From contig NZ_JAFLDT010000001.1 of the NCBI RefSeq assembly GCF_017302315.1, forward strand, positions 62,001 to 126,000: a stretch of 64,000 nucleotides of DNA, given 5' to 3'. Below, in pieces: positions 19,049-28,909 of this stretch. Origin of the DNA: Zoogloea sp. (GTDB lineage Bacteria > Pseudomonadota > Gammaproteobacteria > Burkholderiales > Rhodocyclaceae). Made by a program: the position numbers and the translations under genes. The notes beneath the pieces were generated by a model. It had not been told where the DNA came from. It made no database searches and saw nothing but the letters and a program-made list of their open reading frames with translations. Position 1 is the stretch's first letter. Each line of letters starts with the position of its first letter.

Positions 19049-22000
19049 GTGACTACCCCGGCCCTGCCCACTCTGCGCCTCGTTGCCGCTCCTGACACTG
19101 CCCCCGGGCGCAAGCCGAACCTCCCCGCGGCCATCCTCAGCCCGGGCAGCCGGGGGGACAGCAGCCAGACCTGCGACTCTCTCCTCAGTAACGTTGAAGT
19201 GGAGGAAAGTTGGGAGATCGGCCCCCGGGCGCGCGGTGACGACTCCCGGCAGGTGGAGGTGAAACCCGATGCCCGCCTGCTGGCGCTGGAATCCGAAGAC
19301 GGCACAACCGCCTTCATCCGCGCCGATGCGCTGGCAGAACGCCTCGCCCGTCTCACCGCAACCCGCCCCGAACTGAGTCTGGCCGAGGACAACTCCCTCG
19401 ATCTGACCGCCCTGCACCCCCGGGACGCCCAGAGCCGTGGCGTCGGCGAATGGGTGTGGCGCACGCTCTCCACCCTCGTCGTGAAAGAAGACGAGATCAC
19501 CGGAAAGGCGCGGGACAAGCTCGCCGAACTCACCGGCTCCGTGGTGGAAGACCTGATCGTTGCTGGCGGTACCCATGCGGGTGCCAAGGCCATCGTGTGG
19601 GCCATCGAAAAGCAAGGCCGTAACGCCCCCGGCCTTTACCCCTGGGACGGTGGCGCCATCGATGCGCAAGCCCCCCTGTCCGACAAAGCCCCCGCCATCA
19701 CCTCACTCGCCAGCAAGCCCGGCCTGATCTTCATCCACGGCACGGGCTCCCACACCCTGGGCAGCTTTGGGCAGCTACCCGGAAGCCAGATCTGGTCGAA
19801 ACTGGATAGCCAGTTTGAGGGTCGCCTGTTCGGCCTCGAGCACCATACCTTCTCCGAGAGCCCCATCGACAACGCCCTGGCCCTGGCCAGGGCTCTGCCA
19901 AAGCAAGCGCAGTTCAGCATCGTCAGCCACTCCCGCGGCGGCCTTGTCGGCGATCTGCTGTGCATCGACACCAGCATCGACCATACCGAAACCCTCAATG
20001 CACTGATTCTCGACTACCGCCCGGCGCCCCGTAAGGACGACGCGCTCGAATCCGCCCCGGAATCCGGACAGGAGGGCTTCATCAGACAGGAGCAGGCCAA
20101 GCTCGGCGAACTGGTCAAACTGCTGCGCGCCAAGCGCTTCAAGATCGATCGCTACGTGCGGGTGGCCTGCCCGGCGCGGGGCACCGCGTTGCTCAGCGAC
20201 AACCTGGAAGTCTTCCTGTCGGGCTTGCTGAGCCTCATCCGAAAGGCAAGCGGGTGGGCCGCAGGCGCTGTCGTCGGCGCTGCCTCCGGGCCGATTGCCG
20301 GCGCAAAGGCGAAAGCTGTTACGGACAAGGGCATTGCCGTGCTCACCCGCATCGTCATCGAGATCGCCAATCGCCGCCTCGATCCGAGACTGCTGCCCGG
20401 CATCGAGGCCATGCTGCCGGATGCCGCCATGGGCATGCTGCTGGCGTCGGCCCCCTACCGCCGCACCACCGCCATGGCGATCATCGCGGGCGACATCGAA
20501 GGTGGCGGCTTCGCCAAACGTCTAGGTACGATGTTCACCGACTGGATGTTTTTCGACCGGGCCGACAATGATCTGGTGGTGGACACCGCCTCCATGTACG
20601 GCGGCCTGGCCTGGAAGGCGAAAGCCCGGGCGATCTTCGTGCAGGGCGAGAACGTCAATCACTTCCGCTACTTCCGCGACGACACGGCCACCGCCGACGG
20701 CCGACCGCTCCCCGCCGCCATGCACCGCTGGCTGAGCGCAGCCGAGCCTTGCAAACTGCCCGAGTGGTCTGCCAGCGCCGCGCCGGAACTAGACCCCCAG
20801 GGTAGCGTGGTGGAGCCGGAAGCACCCGCCTCCCGCAACGGAGCAAAAGCGCCCATCCTCGTCTTCCTGCCCGGCATCATGGGCAGCCATCTGAATGCCG
20901 AAGGCAGTCGTGTCTGGCTTGACCCCCTGGGCCTCGCCAGGGGTGCCCTCAGTCGCATCACCATGGACAGCCCGAAGGTCAGCCCGGACGGGCTGGTGGG
21001 CATGGCCTACGGCAAGCTCGTGGAACGGCTCGGCCAGACCCATGAGGTCAAGCTCTTCCCCTACGACTGGCGCCAGCCCATTCAAACCCTCGGGAAACAG
21101 TTCGCCGAATGGCTGGCTGCACTCCTCGAGAGCCACACCGATGCCCCGATTCGCATCCTCGCCCACAGCATGGGTGGCCTGGTGGTGCGTGCCGCCATTG
21201 CCCATGACCCAACCCTGTGGGACGCCATCGTTGCCCGGCCTGAAGGCCGGCTGGTGATGCTTGGCACGCCCAACCAGGGCGCCCATCTTTTTGTGCACAC
21301 GCTGCTGGGCCAGTCCGACACCATCCGCCTGCTGGCGCGGGTGGATCTGCGCCACCGCATGCAGCACATCCTCGACATCATCGCCGGCTTTCCCGGTGCC
21401 ATTCATCTGTTGCCAGCGCCAGGCCAGGCAGACACCTGCGACTACTACAAGGAGAACACCTGGGCCGACCTGGCCGCCCACAACAACGACTTCTGGTTTG
21501 GCAGCGAACTCGGTGGCAAGCCGAAGCAAGCGGTTCTCGATGAAGCCAAAGCGTTCTGGGAAAAGGTGGCCGACACCGAGTGGGTCCGCAAGGCACCGGA
21601 TCGCATCGCGTACATCTACGGCCAGAGCGACAACACCCCCTGCGGCATCATCAAGCAGAAGGGCGAAGGCAGCATCGTGCTGCGCGGGACGCCCGCTGGC
21701 GACGGCTCGGTCACCTGGGCCTCGGGCCACCTGCCCGGCCTGCCCGCCAACCGTAGCTGGCTGATGCCCGTGGATCACATGGGCCTTACCAGCACCGAAA
21801 CCCACTTCGAAGAAATCGAATCCCTGCTTGCCCACGGCACCCCGCGCAAGCTCGGCCCGCTGCCGGTAAGCCGCGGGGGCGACCCCAACGTGGTGCGCGA
21901 ATACCGGGCCGGGCCACCCGAAGGTTTCCCTTCCCCCCCCGAAGCCACCACCCGGCTGCTCGGCGGCCACCTGCGTCCGGAAGTGCCGCGCAGTCGGAAC

Positions 22001-25000
22001 CGGCGTCTGAAAGTGTCCGTCAGCGCGATGGACCTGCGCTTCGTGCACACCCCGGTGCTCTGCGGCCACTACCGGGGCGACCCGATTGCCGCCGCCGAAG
22101 GGGTGATCGACCGATACCTCGTCCAGGGCGCCCTCAGCCAACGCCAGCGGCTGGGCATCCATACCGGCGAGATCGGCAACGCCTCCATCGTGCTGATGCC
22201 GCGCAATGCCGCCGAACGCCACCGCCAGACCGGGCGCGGCGCGGTGGTGGTGGGCCTGGGAGAGATGGGCCGGCTCACGGCGGGCGGCGTCACCGAGGCC
22301 GTGCGTGGGGGCGTGCTGCGTTACCTCCTCCATGCAGCCGACCGCTACGGGGAAGAGCAAGCGACAACGCAGCCCAACAACCCGCCCACCGGAGGCGACA
22401 CGCTCCACCTCAAGCTGGCATCCCTGTTGATCGGCACCAACTCGGCGCTGCAGCTCGACGTGAGGGAATCGGTGAAGGCGGTGGTGCTCGGCGTGCTGCT
22501 GGCCAACCGGGATTTCGCCAATGGCGACGGCAGCCCGAATGGGGACTCCAAGACCCGGCGCGCCCTGGTCTCCGAACTGCAGTTCATCGAGGTGTTCCAC
22601 GACAGCGCGATCTCAGCCGCCCACGCCGTCAGCCAACTGGGATCGACCCTGAAGAGCGAGCTGCGGCAGATGAACTTCCAGCTCGACGCCGCCGAAGAAT
22701 TGTCCACCGGCGAAGGTGCCCGCCAACGCCTCAGCGTCTCACCCTTCTCCGACTACTGGCCGCGTCTGATGGTCTCCGACGCCGACCGGGAAGAGGCCGA
22801 CTGCCCCCCGGACTGCAGCACACCGCGCTTCCAGCCGCCGATACCGCCCGAGAACCTGCGCCAACTATTGCGCATCTATGGCTGTGGCGACAAGACCCCC
22901 GACGGCAGCCTGCCCACGCCGTTCTGGCTCGACGGCGCCCCCACAACCCACTATGCCGGCCGCCTCAAGTTCATCTACATGGGAGACAAGGCCCGCGCCG
23001 AGAGCATTGTCCAGATCCGCCAGCCGGGCCTCGTGGAGAAGCTCTGCGACGACCGCCTCAAGAGCCGCAGCCCCACCCTGTATTCAAGGGGTCTGGATTT
23101 CGGCGCCACCCTGTTCCAGCTGCTCGTGCCGCTGGAGTTCAAGGCCGCCGCCCGCCAGGCCGGCAACCTGCTGCTGATGGTGGATGAAACCACCGCCAAC
23201 CTCCCTTGGGAGATGCTGGAAGTCGATGGCAGTCCGATGGTGCTGCAGACCCGGGTGGTGCGCCAGTTCATCACCACCCGCTTCCGCCGTCAGGTGGCAC
23301 GCACCGACAACCTCTCCGCCTGTGTGATCTCCGAGCCGTCCACCGAGGGTTTCCATGCCCAGTTTGGCGGTGCCGACTGGAAGCCGCGCATCGGTGGAGA
23401 CGGCAAACCCGAGCCGGACTGCCTGCCTCCCCTGCCCGGCGCCGTCGCGGAAGGCATGACGGTCTCCCGGGTGCTGTCGGACGCGGGCTACCAAGTCACG
23501 GAGGCCCCGCCCGACTCCCTGGCAGCGGACATATTCACCCGCCTCTTCGCCCGGCCCTACCGCCTGCTGATGATCTCCGCCCACGGCATCCATGCACGGC
23601 GGGCCGCCGACGGCAGCCATCGCAGCGGCGTGGTGCTCTCCAACGGCCTGCTCCTCACGGCAGCCGAGATCGGCCAGATGGAGAGTGTTCCCGACCTCGT
23701 CTTCCTCAACTGCTGCGAGCTGGGCAAGATCGGCACGGGAGGCAGCAAGCTCGCCGCCAGTCTGGCGCGGGAGCTTATCGACATGGGCGTGCGCTGCGTG
23801 GTGGCCGCCGGTTGGGAGGTGAACGACGGTGCCGCCCGCACCTTCATCGAGACCTTCTTCGAGCAGATGGCAGAGCAAGGCGCCAGCTTCGGCGAGGCCA
23901 TCTCCACGGCGCGTGCCGTCTGCTTCGAAGCCCATCCCGGCCACAACACCTGGGGCGCCTACCAGGCCTATGGCGATCCTGCCTTCCAGCTCAAGGTCCA
24001 TCGCAACCCGGCCAAGGACGACGCACCCATGCGGTCCGGCCATGAACTCGTCGACTGGATTGAGCAGCGCCGCATCGAGTGCCGCCTGCCCGACGCCGGC
24101 CAGATGTTTCACAGCGGCGGAAAGGAGAATGGCTTCAAGCAGATTGCCCGGCGCATCCAGACCCGTCTGCGCCATGTGCCGGAGGGCTGGATCAAGCAGC
24201 CGCAGGTGCAGCACGCCCTCGCCCGCCTCTACGCCGAATACGGCCAAGAAGGCTATTCCGATGCCCGCGCGGCCTGGCTGCAGGCCATTGGTGATGATTC
24301 GTCAAAGGGTCTGGTCCCCCTGTTCGCCATCGAGCAGCTTGCCAATCTGGAAAGTCGCCAGGCCGAGCGCCTCAGCCTTCAGGATGGCCGCATAGAAGAG
24401 GCCAAGACCCTCGCCGAGGGCGCCCTGGCGCGCCTGCGCTTTCTCCTCGCCCTGTCGTCCGAGCCCCCTGAGGTCTCCGAGACTGCTGCCACGAGGAGCA
24501 ATCCGGAACGTTGGGCACTCCTCGGCAGTGCCCACAAGCGCATGGCCATCATCCTCGCCCGCAGTGGCGAACCCTGGGTCAAGGTGGCCGAGGCACTGAC
24601 CTGCGCCCGTGATGCCTATGCCCGCAGCCAAGGAAGCCCGGAGGGATCCCCCGACTGGAACCCTTACAACGCCATCAACCGCCTGCAACTGGATGCACTA
24701 CTCGGCACGGAGGCCAACTATGCCGACGCCTCCGCGGCGTGCGGGCAAGCCGCTCGCAAACGTTTCGAGCACACCTACGATTTCTTCGACGCGGTGATGT
24801 CGGCGGACGCGGAGTTGGCGTGTTGGCTGCAGTCGGATGAGAAATCGGCCGACGGGTTGGCCGCCAAATATCGCGATGCCATCAAGGGAGTGACGGCCAC
24901 AGGCCGCGAGCTGGACTCGGTCACGGCCCAGATCCGCATCCTCGGCGAACTGCTGCAATGCCGGGGCAAAGGCGACGATGCCAAGCGTGCCGAGATGCTG

Positions 25001-25120
25001 AAGTGCATCCTCAACGATCCGCAAAGGGAAACGAAAACACCCGGCCCATCGGCGGCAAAAGAGGCGGAAAGCAAGGCACCGCCGCCCAAGACTGGTGCAG
25101 GCAAAAAGAAGGGAAAGTGA
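19049..25120 (+). CDS. giant fusion: alpha/beta-hydrolase + LCAT/PGAP1-like lipase + CHAT protease + helical C-terminus
   Basis: This is a 2023-residue cytoplasmic protein (no signal peptide or membrane helix seen). Residues 1-220 are uncharacterised. A first alpha/beta-hydrolase (~225-560) has the oxyanion strand LIFIHGTGSHT (His230) and nucleophile elbow VSHSRGG (Ser295). A second (~600-920) begins FLPGIMGSHL, has HSMGG (Ser707) and a candidate catalytic His910 (VDHMGL), like LCAT/PGAP1 lipases. A unique domain (~985-1210) contains GHYRGDP and VVVGLGEMGRLTAGG. A CHAT protease domain (~1340-1650) has His1512 (ISAHG) and Cys1556 (LNCCELG). The last ~370 residues are helical and repeat-like, ending in a Lys-rich tail. 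GTG at 19049 follows GGAG by 8 bases. All three catalytic sites look intact. The adjacent caspase suggests a protease cascade; substrates are unknown. Confidence 0.9.
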   Translation: MTTPALPTLRLVAAPDTAPGRKPNLPAAILSPGSRGDSSQTCDSLLSNVEVEESWEIGPRARGDDSRQVEVKPDARLLALESEDGTTAFIRADALAERLARLTATRPELSLAEDNSLDLTALHPRDAQSRGVGEWVWRTLSTLVVKEDEITGKARDKLAELTGSVVEDLIVAGGTHAGAKAIVWAIEKQGRNAPGLYPWDGGAIDAQAPLSDKAPAITSLASKPGLIFIHGTGSHTLGSFGQLPGSQIWSKLDSQFEGRLFGLEHHTFSESPIDNALALARALPKQAQFSIVSHSRGGLVGDLLCIDTSIDHTETLNALILDYRPAPRKDDALESAPESGQEGFIRQEQAKLGELVKLLRAKRFKIDRYVRVACPARGTALLSDNLEVFLSGLLSLIRKASGWAAGAVVGAASGPIAGAKAKAVTDKGIAVLTRIVIEIANRRLDPRLLPGIEAMLPDAAMGMLLASAPYRRTTAMAIIAGDIEGGGFAKRLGTMFTDWMFFDRADNDLVVDTASMYGGLAWKAKARAIFVQGENVNHFRYFRDDTATADGRPLPAAMHRWLSAAEPCKLPEWSASAAPELDPQGSVVEPEAPASRNGAKAPILVFLPGIMGSHLNAEGSRVWLDPLGLARGALSRITMDSPKVSPDGLVGMAYGKLVERLGQTHEVKLFPYDWRQPIQTLGKQFAEWLAALLESHTDAPIRILAHSMGGLVVRAAIAHDPTLWDAIVARPEGRLVMLGTPNQGAHLFVHTLLGQSDTIRLLARVDLRHRMQHILDIIAGFPGAIHLLPAPGQADTCDYYKENTWADLAAHNNDFWFGSELGGKPKQAVLDEAKAFWEKVADTEWVRKAPDRIAYIYGQSDNTPCGIIKQKGEGSIVLRGTPAGDGSVTWASGHLPGLPANRSWLMPVDHMGLTSTETHFEEIESLLAHGTPRKLGPLPVSRGGDPNVVREYRAGPPEGFPSPPEATTRLLGGHLRPEVPRSRNRRLKVSVSAMDLRFVHTPVLCGHYRGDPIAAAEGVIDRYLVQGALSQRQRLGIHTGEIGNASIVLMPRNAAERHRQTGRGAVVVGLGEMGRLTAGGVTEAVRGGVLRYLLHAADRYGEEQATTQPNNPPTGGDTLHLKLASLLIGTNSALQLDVRESVKAVVLGVLLANRDFANGDGSPNGDSKTRRALVSELQFIEVFHDSAISAAHAVSQLGSTLKSELRQMNFQLDAAEELSTGEGARQRLSVSPFSDYWPRLMVSDADREEADCPPDCSTPRFQPPIPPENLRQLLRIYGCGDKTPDGSLPTPFWLDGAPTTHYAGRLKFIYMGDKARAESIVQIRQPGLVEKLCDDRLKSRSPTLYSRGLDFGATLFQLLVPLEFKAAARQAGNLLLMVDETTANLPWEMLEVDGSPMVLQTRVVRQFITTRFRRQVARTDNLSACVISEPSTEGFHAQFGGADWKPRIGGDGKPEPDCLPPLPGAVAEGMTVSRVLSDAGYQVTEAPPDSLAADIFTRLFARPYRLLMISAHGIHARRAADGSHRSGVVLSNGLLLTAAEIGQMESVPDLVFLNCCELGKIGTGGSKLAASLARELIDMGVRCVVAAGWEVNDGAARTFIETFFEQMAEQGASFGEAISTARAVCFEAHPGHNTWGAYQAYGDPAFQLKVHRNPAKDDAPMRSGHELVDWIEQRRIECRLPDAGQMFHSGGKENGFKQIARRIQTRLRHVPEGWIKQPQVQHALARLYAEYGQEGYSDARAAWLQAIGDDSSKGLVPLFAIEQLANLESRQAERLSLQDGRIEEAKTLAEGALARLRFLLALSSEPPEVSETAATRSNPERWALLGSAHKRMAIILARSGEPWVKVAEALTCARDAYARSQGSPEGSPDWNPYNAINRLQLDALLGTEANYADASAACGQAARKRFEHTYDFFDAVMSADAELACWLQSDEKSADGLAAKYRDAIKGVTATGRELDSVTAQIRILGELLQCRGKGDDAKRAEMLKCILNDPQRETKTPGPSAAKEAESKAPPPKTGAGKKKGK

Positions 25121-25245
25121 TCGACGCACCACATTGGCCTTGAAAATCCCCACCCTGGTGCTCGACTCAAGAAAAAACCAAGGAAAAATGAAGACTCCTG
25201 CGCATGGCACATGGCTTGCTTGTGCTCTGCATCAAAGGAGTGTTC

Positions 25246-27978
25246 ATGGCCGAAACGAAATCCACCTGTTGTTACTGCGGCGTCGGCTGCGGTGTTGTCA
25301 TTGAACACGAAGCCGGGCGCATCACCAGTGTCAGGGGCGATCCGGACCACCCGGCCAACTTCGGCCGCCTGTGCACCAAGGGCGCGACCCTGCACCTGTC
25401 GAGCGCCCCGGAAACCCTGATCGCCCGCGCCCTTTATCCCGAGTTGCGCGCCTCACGCGATCAGGCCCGGACACGGGTGAGCTGGGATACCGCCCTTGAT
25501 GTGGCCGCCGACCGCTTTGCCGCCATCATTGCCGAACACGGCCCCGATGCCGTTGCCGTGTATGGTGCCGGCCAACTCCTGACCGAGGACTATTACGTCT
25601 TCAACAAGCTGGTGAAGGGCCTCATCGGCAGCAACAACCTCGATACCAATTCACGCCTGTGCATGTCCAGCGCCGTGGCCGGCTACAAGCTGAGCCTGGG
25701 TGCCGACGCGCCCCCGTGCAGCTACGAAGACATTGCCCTCACCCAGGCCCTGTTCATCTCCGGCAGCAATACCGCCTTCGCCCACCCGATTGCTTTCCGA
25801 CGCGTGGAAGACGCCCGCAAGGCCAATCCGGACATGAAGCTGGTGGTCATCGACCCCCGCCGCACCGACACCGCCGAGGCGGCCGATCTGCACCTCCCCC
25901 TGCTGCCCGGCACTGATATTGCCCTCTACAACGCCATGCTCCACATCATGCTGTGGGAAGGCTGGGTGAATCGGGACTACGTGGACGCCCATACGGAGGG
26001 CTTCGACGCGCTCAAGAAGATCGTTCGCGAGTACACGCCGGCCATGGCGGCCACGATCTGCGGCCTCGACCGCAAGGCCATCGAACAGGCGGCGCAGATC
26101 TTTGCCACGTCACCGGCAACCATGTCCATGTACTGCCAGGGTCTGAACCAGTACAGCTTCGGCACCCACAACAATTCGGCGCTGATCAACCTGCATCTGG
26201 CCACCGGCCAGATCGGCCGTCCTGGCGCCGGCCCCTTCTCCCTCACCGGTCAGCCCAACGCCATGGGCGGTCGTGAAGTGGGTGGCCTCGCCAACCTGCT
26301 GTCCGCCCACCGGGACATGGCCAACCCCCAGCACCGGGCCGAAGTGGCCGCCCTGTGGGGCGTGGACAGCGTGCCCGACAAGCCCGGCAGGAGTGCGGTG
26401 GAACTGTTCGAGGGGCTCAAGTCGGGCGAGGTCAAGGCGGTGTGGATCGCCTGCACCAACCCGGCCCAATCGATGCCCGATCAGGCCATGATTCACGCGG
26501 CCCTCAAGAACGCAGAATTCGTGATTGTCCAGGAAGCCTTCGGTCATACGGAAACCTGCGCCTATGCCGACCTCCTGCTTCCCGCCACCACCTGGGGCGA
26601 GAAGGAAGGCACCGTCACCAACTCGGAGCGGGCCATCACCCGCGTCCGAGCCGCCGTGTCCGCGCCGGGCGAGGCCCGCCACGATTGGGCGATCGTGGTG
26701 GACTTCGCCCGGCGTCTGGGCATCCGACTGGGCAAGGGCGACCTGGCCGCACGGATGTTCCCCTACACCTCGCCGGAAGAAGTCTGGAATGAGCACCGGG
26801 AATCAACCCGCGGACGCGATCTGGACATTACGGGGCTCAGCTATTCCCTGCTCGAAACCGCCGGCCCCCAGCAGTGGCCCTTCCCGGAAGGCGCCCGGAA
26901 AGGCAAGGTCCGTCTCTACGAGGATGGCGTCTTCCCTACCCCTTCCGGTCGCGCCCGTTTTGTCGCCACCGAACACCGCATCACCGCCGAATCGCCCAGC
27001 GCGCGCTACCCGCTGCATCTCAACACCGGCCGCCTGCGCGACCAGTGGCATGGCATGAGCCGCACCGGCCTTGTCGCCCGGCTCTACAGCCATGAAGCCG
27101 AGCCGCTGCTGCACATGCACAAGGATGACATGGAGCGACGCAGCCTGAACAACGGTGATCTGGTGGAAGTGAAGAGCACGCGCGGCGCGGTGGTACTCAA
27201 GGTGATCGAATCGGCCACCCTGCGTCCCGGCCAGACCTTCGTACCCATGCACTGGGGCGGCAACACCATGGGCGGACAAGGGGTGAACGTGCTTCTTCCC
27301 CGCACCTATGACCCCACTTCAAAGCAGCCTGAACTCAAGCATGCGGCCATCCAGGTGGCCAAGTACACCGCCGGCAAGGCACTGGTGGCCATGCGCCGCT
27401 CGGAACCCGATGCGGATGGCCACCTGCAACCCAACCCACTGGTCGTGATGGACCGCCTGCGTCGCTGGTTGCCCCATTTTCCCTATGCCAGCCTGACCCT
27501 GTCCGGCCGCAATTCGCCGGTGGTCGTCCTGAAAGCCCGGGGTGAAGAGTTGGCCCCGGCCCTGCTCGAAGCCCTGGATCAAGATCTGGCACTGGATGAT
27601 CCGACCCAGGTACTGTCCTACCAGGACAGCCGCAAGGAAGTGGAAAAACGCGCCAGGGTGACGGGGGACTCCCTTTCAGCCGTGCGTCTGGCCGGGGAAA
27701 CCAAGGCCGCCGAATGGCTGGCCGACATGATGGTGCAGGGCCACTCTGCTGCCGCTGTCCGCCCCTGGCTGCTTGCCCCCCTTACCCAGCCACCTGCCGG
27801 TCAGGCCGCGCGGGGCAAGGTGATCTGCAACTGCTTCGACGTGGCCGAGGACGACATCCTGGCGGCCTTCCGCAACGGCGACTCTCTTGAATCCCTGCAG
27901 GCCCGTACCCGCTGCGGCACGAACTGTGGCTCCTGCGTCCCGGAACTGAAGCGGCTCGCCCAAAGCGTGAAGCACTGA
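25246..27978 (+). CDS. nasA: assimilatory nitrate reductase catalytic subunit with C-terminal BFD-like Fe-S domain
   Basis: This is a molybdopterin oxidoreductase of 910 residues that reduces nitrate to nitrite in the cytoplasm. The N-terminus has the [4Fe-4S] cysteines (CCYCGVGC and RLCTKG). The body has MGD-binding segments (GSNTAFAHPI, GQIGRPGAGPFSLTGQPNAMGGREVG) and the C-terminal cap domain (LNTGRLRDQWHGMSRTG). It ends with an extra bacterioferritin-ferredoxin-like [2Fe-2S] domain (VICNCFDV and CGTNCGSC), as in many NasA proteins, for electron entry. ATG at 25246 is chosen for AAAGGAG 6 bases upstream; an earlier in-frame ATG at 25204 lacks a site. No nitrite reductase or transporter is adjacent. 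Formate dehydrogenase is less likely given the BFD domain. Confidence 0.93.
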   Translation: MAETKSTCCYCGVGCGVVIEHEAGRITSVRGDPDHPANFGRLCTKGATLHLSSAPETLIARALYPELRASRDQARTRVSWDTALDVAADRFAAIIAEHGPDAVAVYGAGQLLTEDYYVFNKLVKGLIGSNNLDTNSRLCMSSAVAGYKLSLGADAPPCSYEDIALTQALFISGSNTAFAHPIAFRRVEDARKANPDMKLVVIDPRRTDTAEAADLHLPLLPGTDIALYNAMLHIMLWEGWVNRDYVDAHTEGFDALKKIVREYTPAMAATICGLDRKAIEQAAQIFATSPATMSMYCQGLNQYSFGTHNNSALINLHLATGQIGRPGAGPFSLTGQPNAMGGREVGGLANLLSAHRDMANPQHRAEVAALWGVDSVPDKPGRSAVELFEGLKSGEVKAVWIACTNPAQSMPDQAMIHAALKNAEFVIVQEAFGHTETCAYADLLLPATTWGEKEGTVTNSERAITRVRAAVSAPGEARHDWAIVVDFARRLGIRLGKGDLAARMFPYTSPEEVWNEHRESTRGRDLDITGLSYSLLETAGPQQWPFPEGARKGKVRLYEDGVFPTPSGRARFVATEHRITAESPSARYPLHLNTGRLRDQWHGMSRTGLVARLYSHEAEPLLHMHKDDMERRSLNNGDLVEVKSTRGAVVLKVIESATLRPGQTFVPMHWGGNTMGGQGVNVLLPRTYDPTSKQPELKHAAIQVAKYTAGKALVAMRRSEPDADGHLQPNPLVVMDRLRRWLPHFPYASLTLSGRNSPVVVLKARGEELAPALLEALDQDLALDDPTQVLSYQDSRKEVEKRARVTGDSLSAVRLAGETKAAEWLADMMVQGHSAAAVRPWLLAPLTQPPAGQAARGKVICNCFDVAEDDILAAFRNGDSLESLQARTRCGTNCGSCVPELKRLAQSVKH

Positions 27979-27990
27979 ACTCACACCGAC

Positions 27991-28015
27991 GCGCCGGAAT
28001 CAAGCCTTCCGGCGC
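27991..28015. terminator. bidirectional hairpin between convergent nasA and XrtA-hydrolase 1
   Basis: A perfect 9-bp stem (GCGCCGGAA/TTCCGGCGC) with a 7-base loop sits in the 43-base gap between two convergent genes. The position fits a shared transcription stop, although neither side has a long T-tract. Confidence 0.6.
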
Positions 28016-28021
28016 ACTCAG

Positions 28022-28909
28022 TCAGCGCGCCAGCCCCCTCGTCTGCAGCCAGGCACGGGTAGCTTCCGCAACTGCCTGCGCTTCACCCGGGCCGGAAAAG
28101 GTGTGGTCGGCATCAGGGAAACGGGTGATATCGAGATCGGCGCGGTCCAAGGCCCTGCGCCATTCGGCACTGGCCTTGCACGCATCGTCGAACTCCCGCG
28201 CCACGTAGTCACGCCCGCTCAGGAAGATCGCCAAGGGCCCCTTTCGCCCAGCCACCCCCCGGGCCATTCGCTCGGGGAAAGGGCCACCACCATCGCCCAC
28301 GTCCGCAGTGGTTTCCGCTGAAGCCTTGCGCCCAGCCGCACGGACAAAGGAAAACAGACTGCCGAAGGATTTCAGGAAACTCACCTGGCCGCTGCCAAGT
28401 TTTCTCCAGAACGATGGATCGGTGATGCGCTGCAGGTAATAGTGCTTGAGGAAGACCTTGGCTTCACCCGCCTGGGTATGCACCCAGGGATTCAGCAATA
28501 CGGCTGCAGCGACCCGCGGATCATTCTGCGCCGGATACAGGCAGGCGGCGCTGGCACCATCGCACAAGCCCCACAAGACAACCCGGTGCAAGCCCGGGCA
28601 AGCTTCCATGAAGGCGCCGATTGCCGCCTCGACATCCTCACTGACGGATTCGAAACTCCGCGCCGCACCGGTCGCGTCGCCCATCCCACGGTAGTCGAAT
28701 CGCATGCATGGCACACCCTGTGCGGCCAGATGGCGCGCCAGCAGGACAAACTGTCGATGGGAGCCGGCCCGGTACTGGGGCCCGCCCACAATGACCAGCA
28801 CCCCTGTTTCGGCTGGCACGTCCGGGACCGAGATGACCCCCACGAGGGACTCGCCGCCACATTCGAAAAGAATGGCCTTGTCCTGCCCGTGACCCGTTGC
28901 CGTGCTCAT
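28022..28909 (-). CDS. exosortase A system-associated hydrolase 1 (hydr1_PEP)
   Basis: This is an alpha/beta-hydrolase of 295 residues. The strand VLVIVGGPQYRAGSHRQFVL, the RFDYRGMGDA loop and the elbow GLCDGAS are characteristic of the hydrolase-1 family found with exosortase A (XrtA/PEP-CTERM) loci. The elbow has cysteine where most relatives have serine (G-L-C-D-G), as in dienelactone hydrolases. The later YVAREFDD and DADHTFS segments supply the acid and histidine. It overlaps hydrolase 2 by four bases (ATGA), so the pair is translationally coupled downstream of the acyl carrier protein. The biochemical role in exopolysaccharide or PEP-CTERM biology is unknown. Confidence 0.9.
   Translation of the reverse strand: MSTATGHGQDKAILFECGGESLVGVISVPDVPAETGVLVIVGGPQYRAGSHRQFVLLARHLAAQGVPCMRFDYRGMGDATGAARSFESVSEDVEAAIGAFMEACPGLHRVVLWGLCDGASAACLYPAQNDPRVAAAVLLNPWVHTQAGEAKVFLKHYYLQRITDPSFWRKLGSGQVSFLKSFGSLFSFVRAAGRKASAETTADVGDGGGPFPERMARGVAGRKGPLAIFLSGRDYVAREFDDACKASAEWRRALDRADLDITRFPDADHTFSGPGEAQAVAEATRAWLQTRGLAR

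Noticed and set aside
18041..25200. CRISPR array or cas genes near the CHAT/caspase pair
   Set aside because: Searched by eye for regularly spaced direct repeats and cas-like proteins; none were seen anywhere in the window.
25204..25245. longer N-terminus for nasA
   Set aside because: The in-frame ATG at 25204 has no ribosome site and adds 14 residues that do not fit before the Fe-S motif; ATG 25246 has AAAGGAG upstream.
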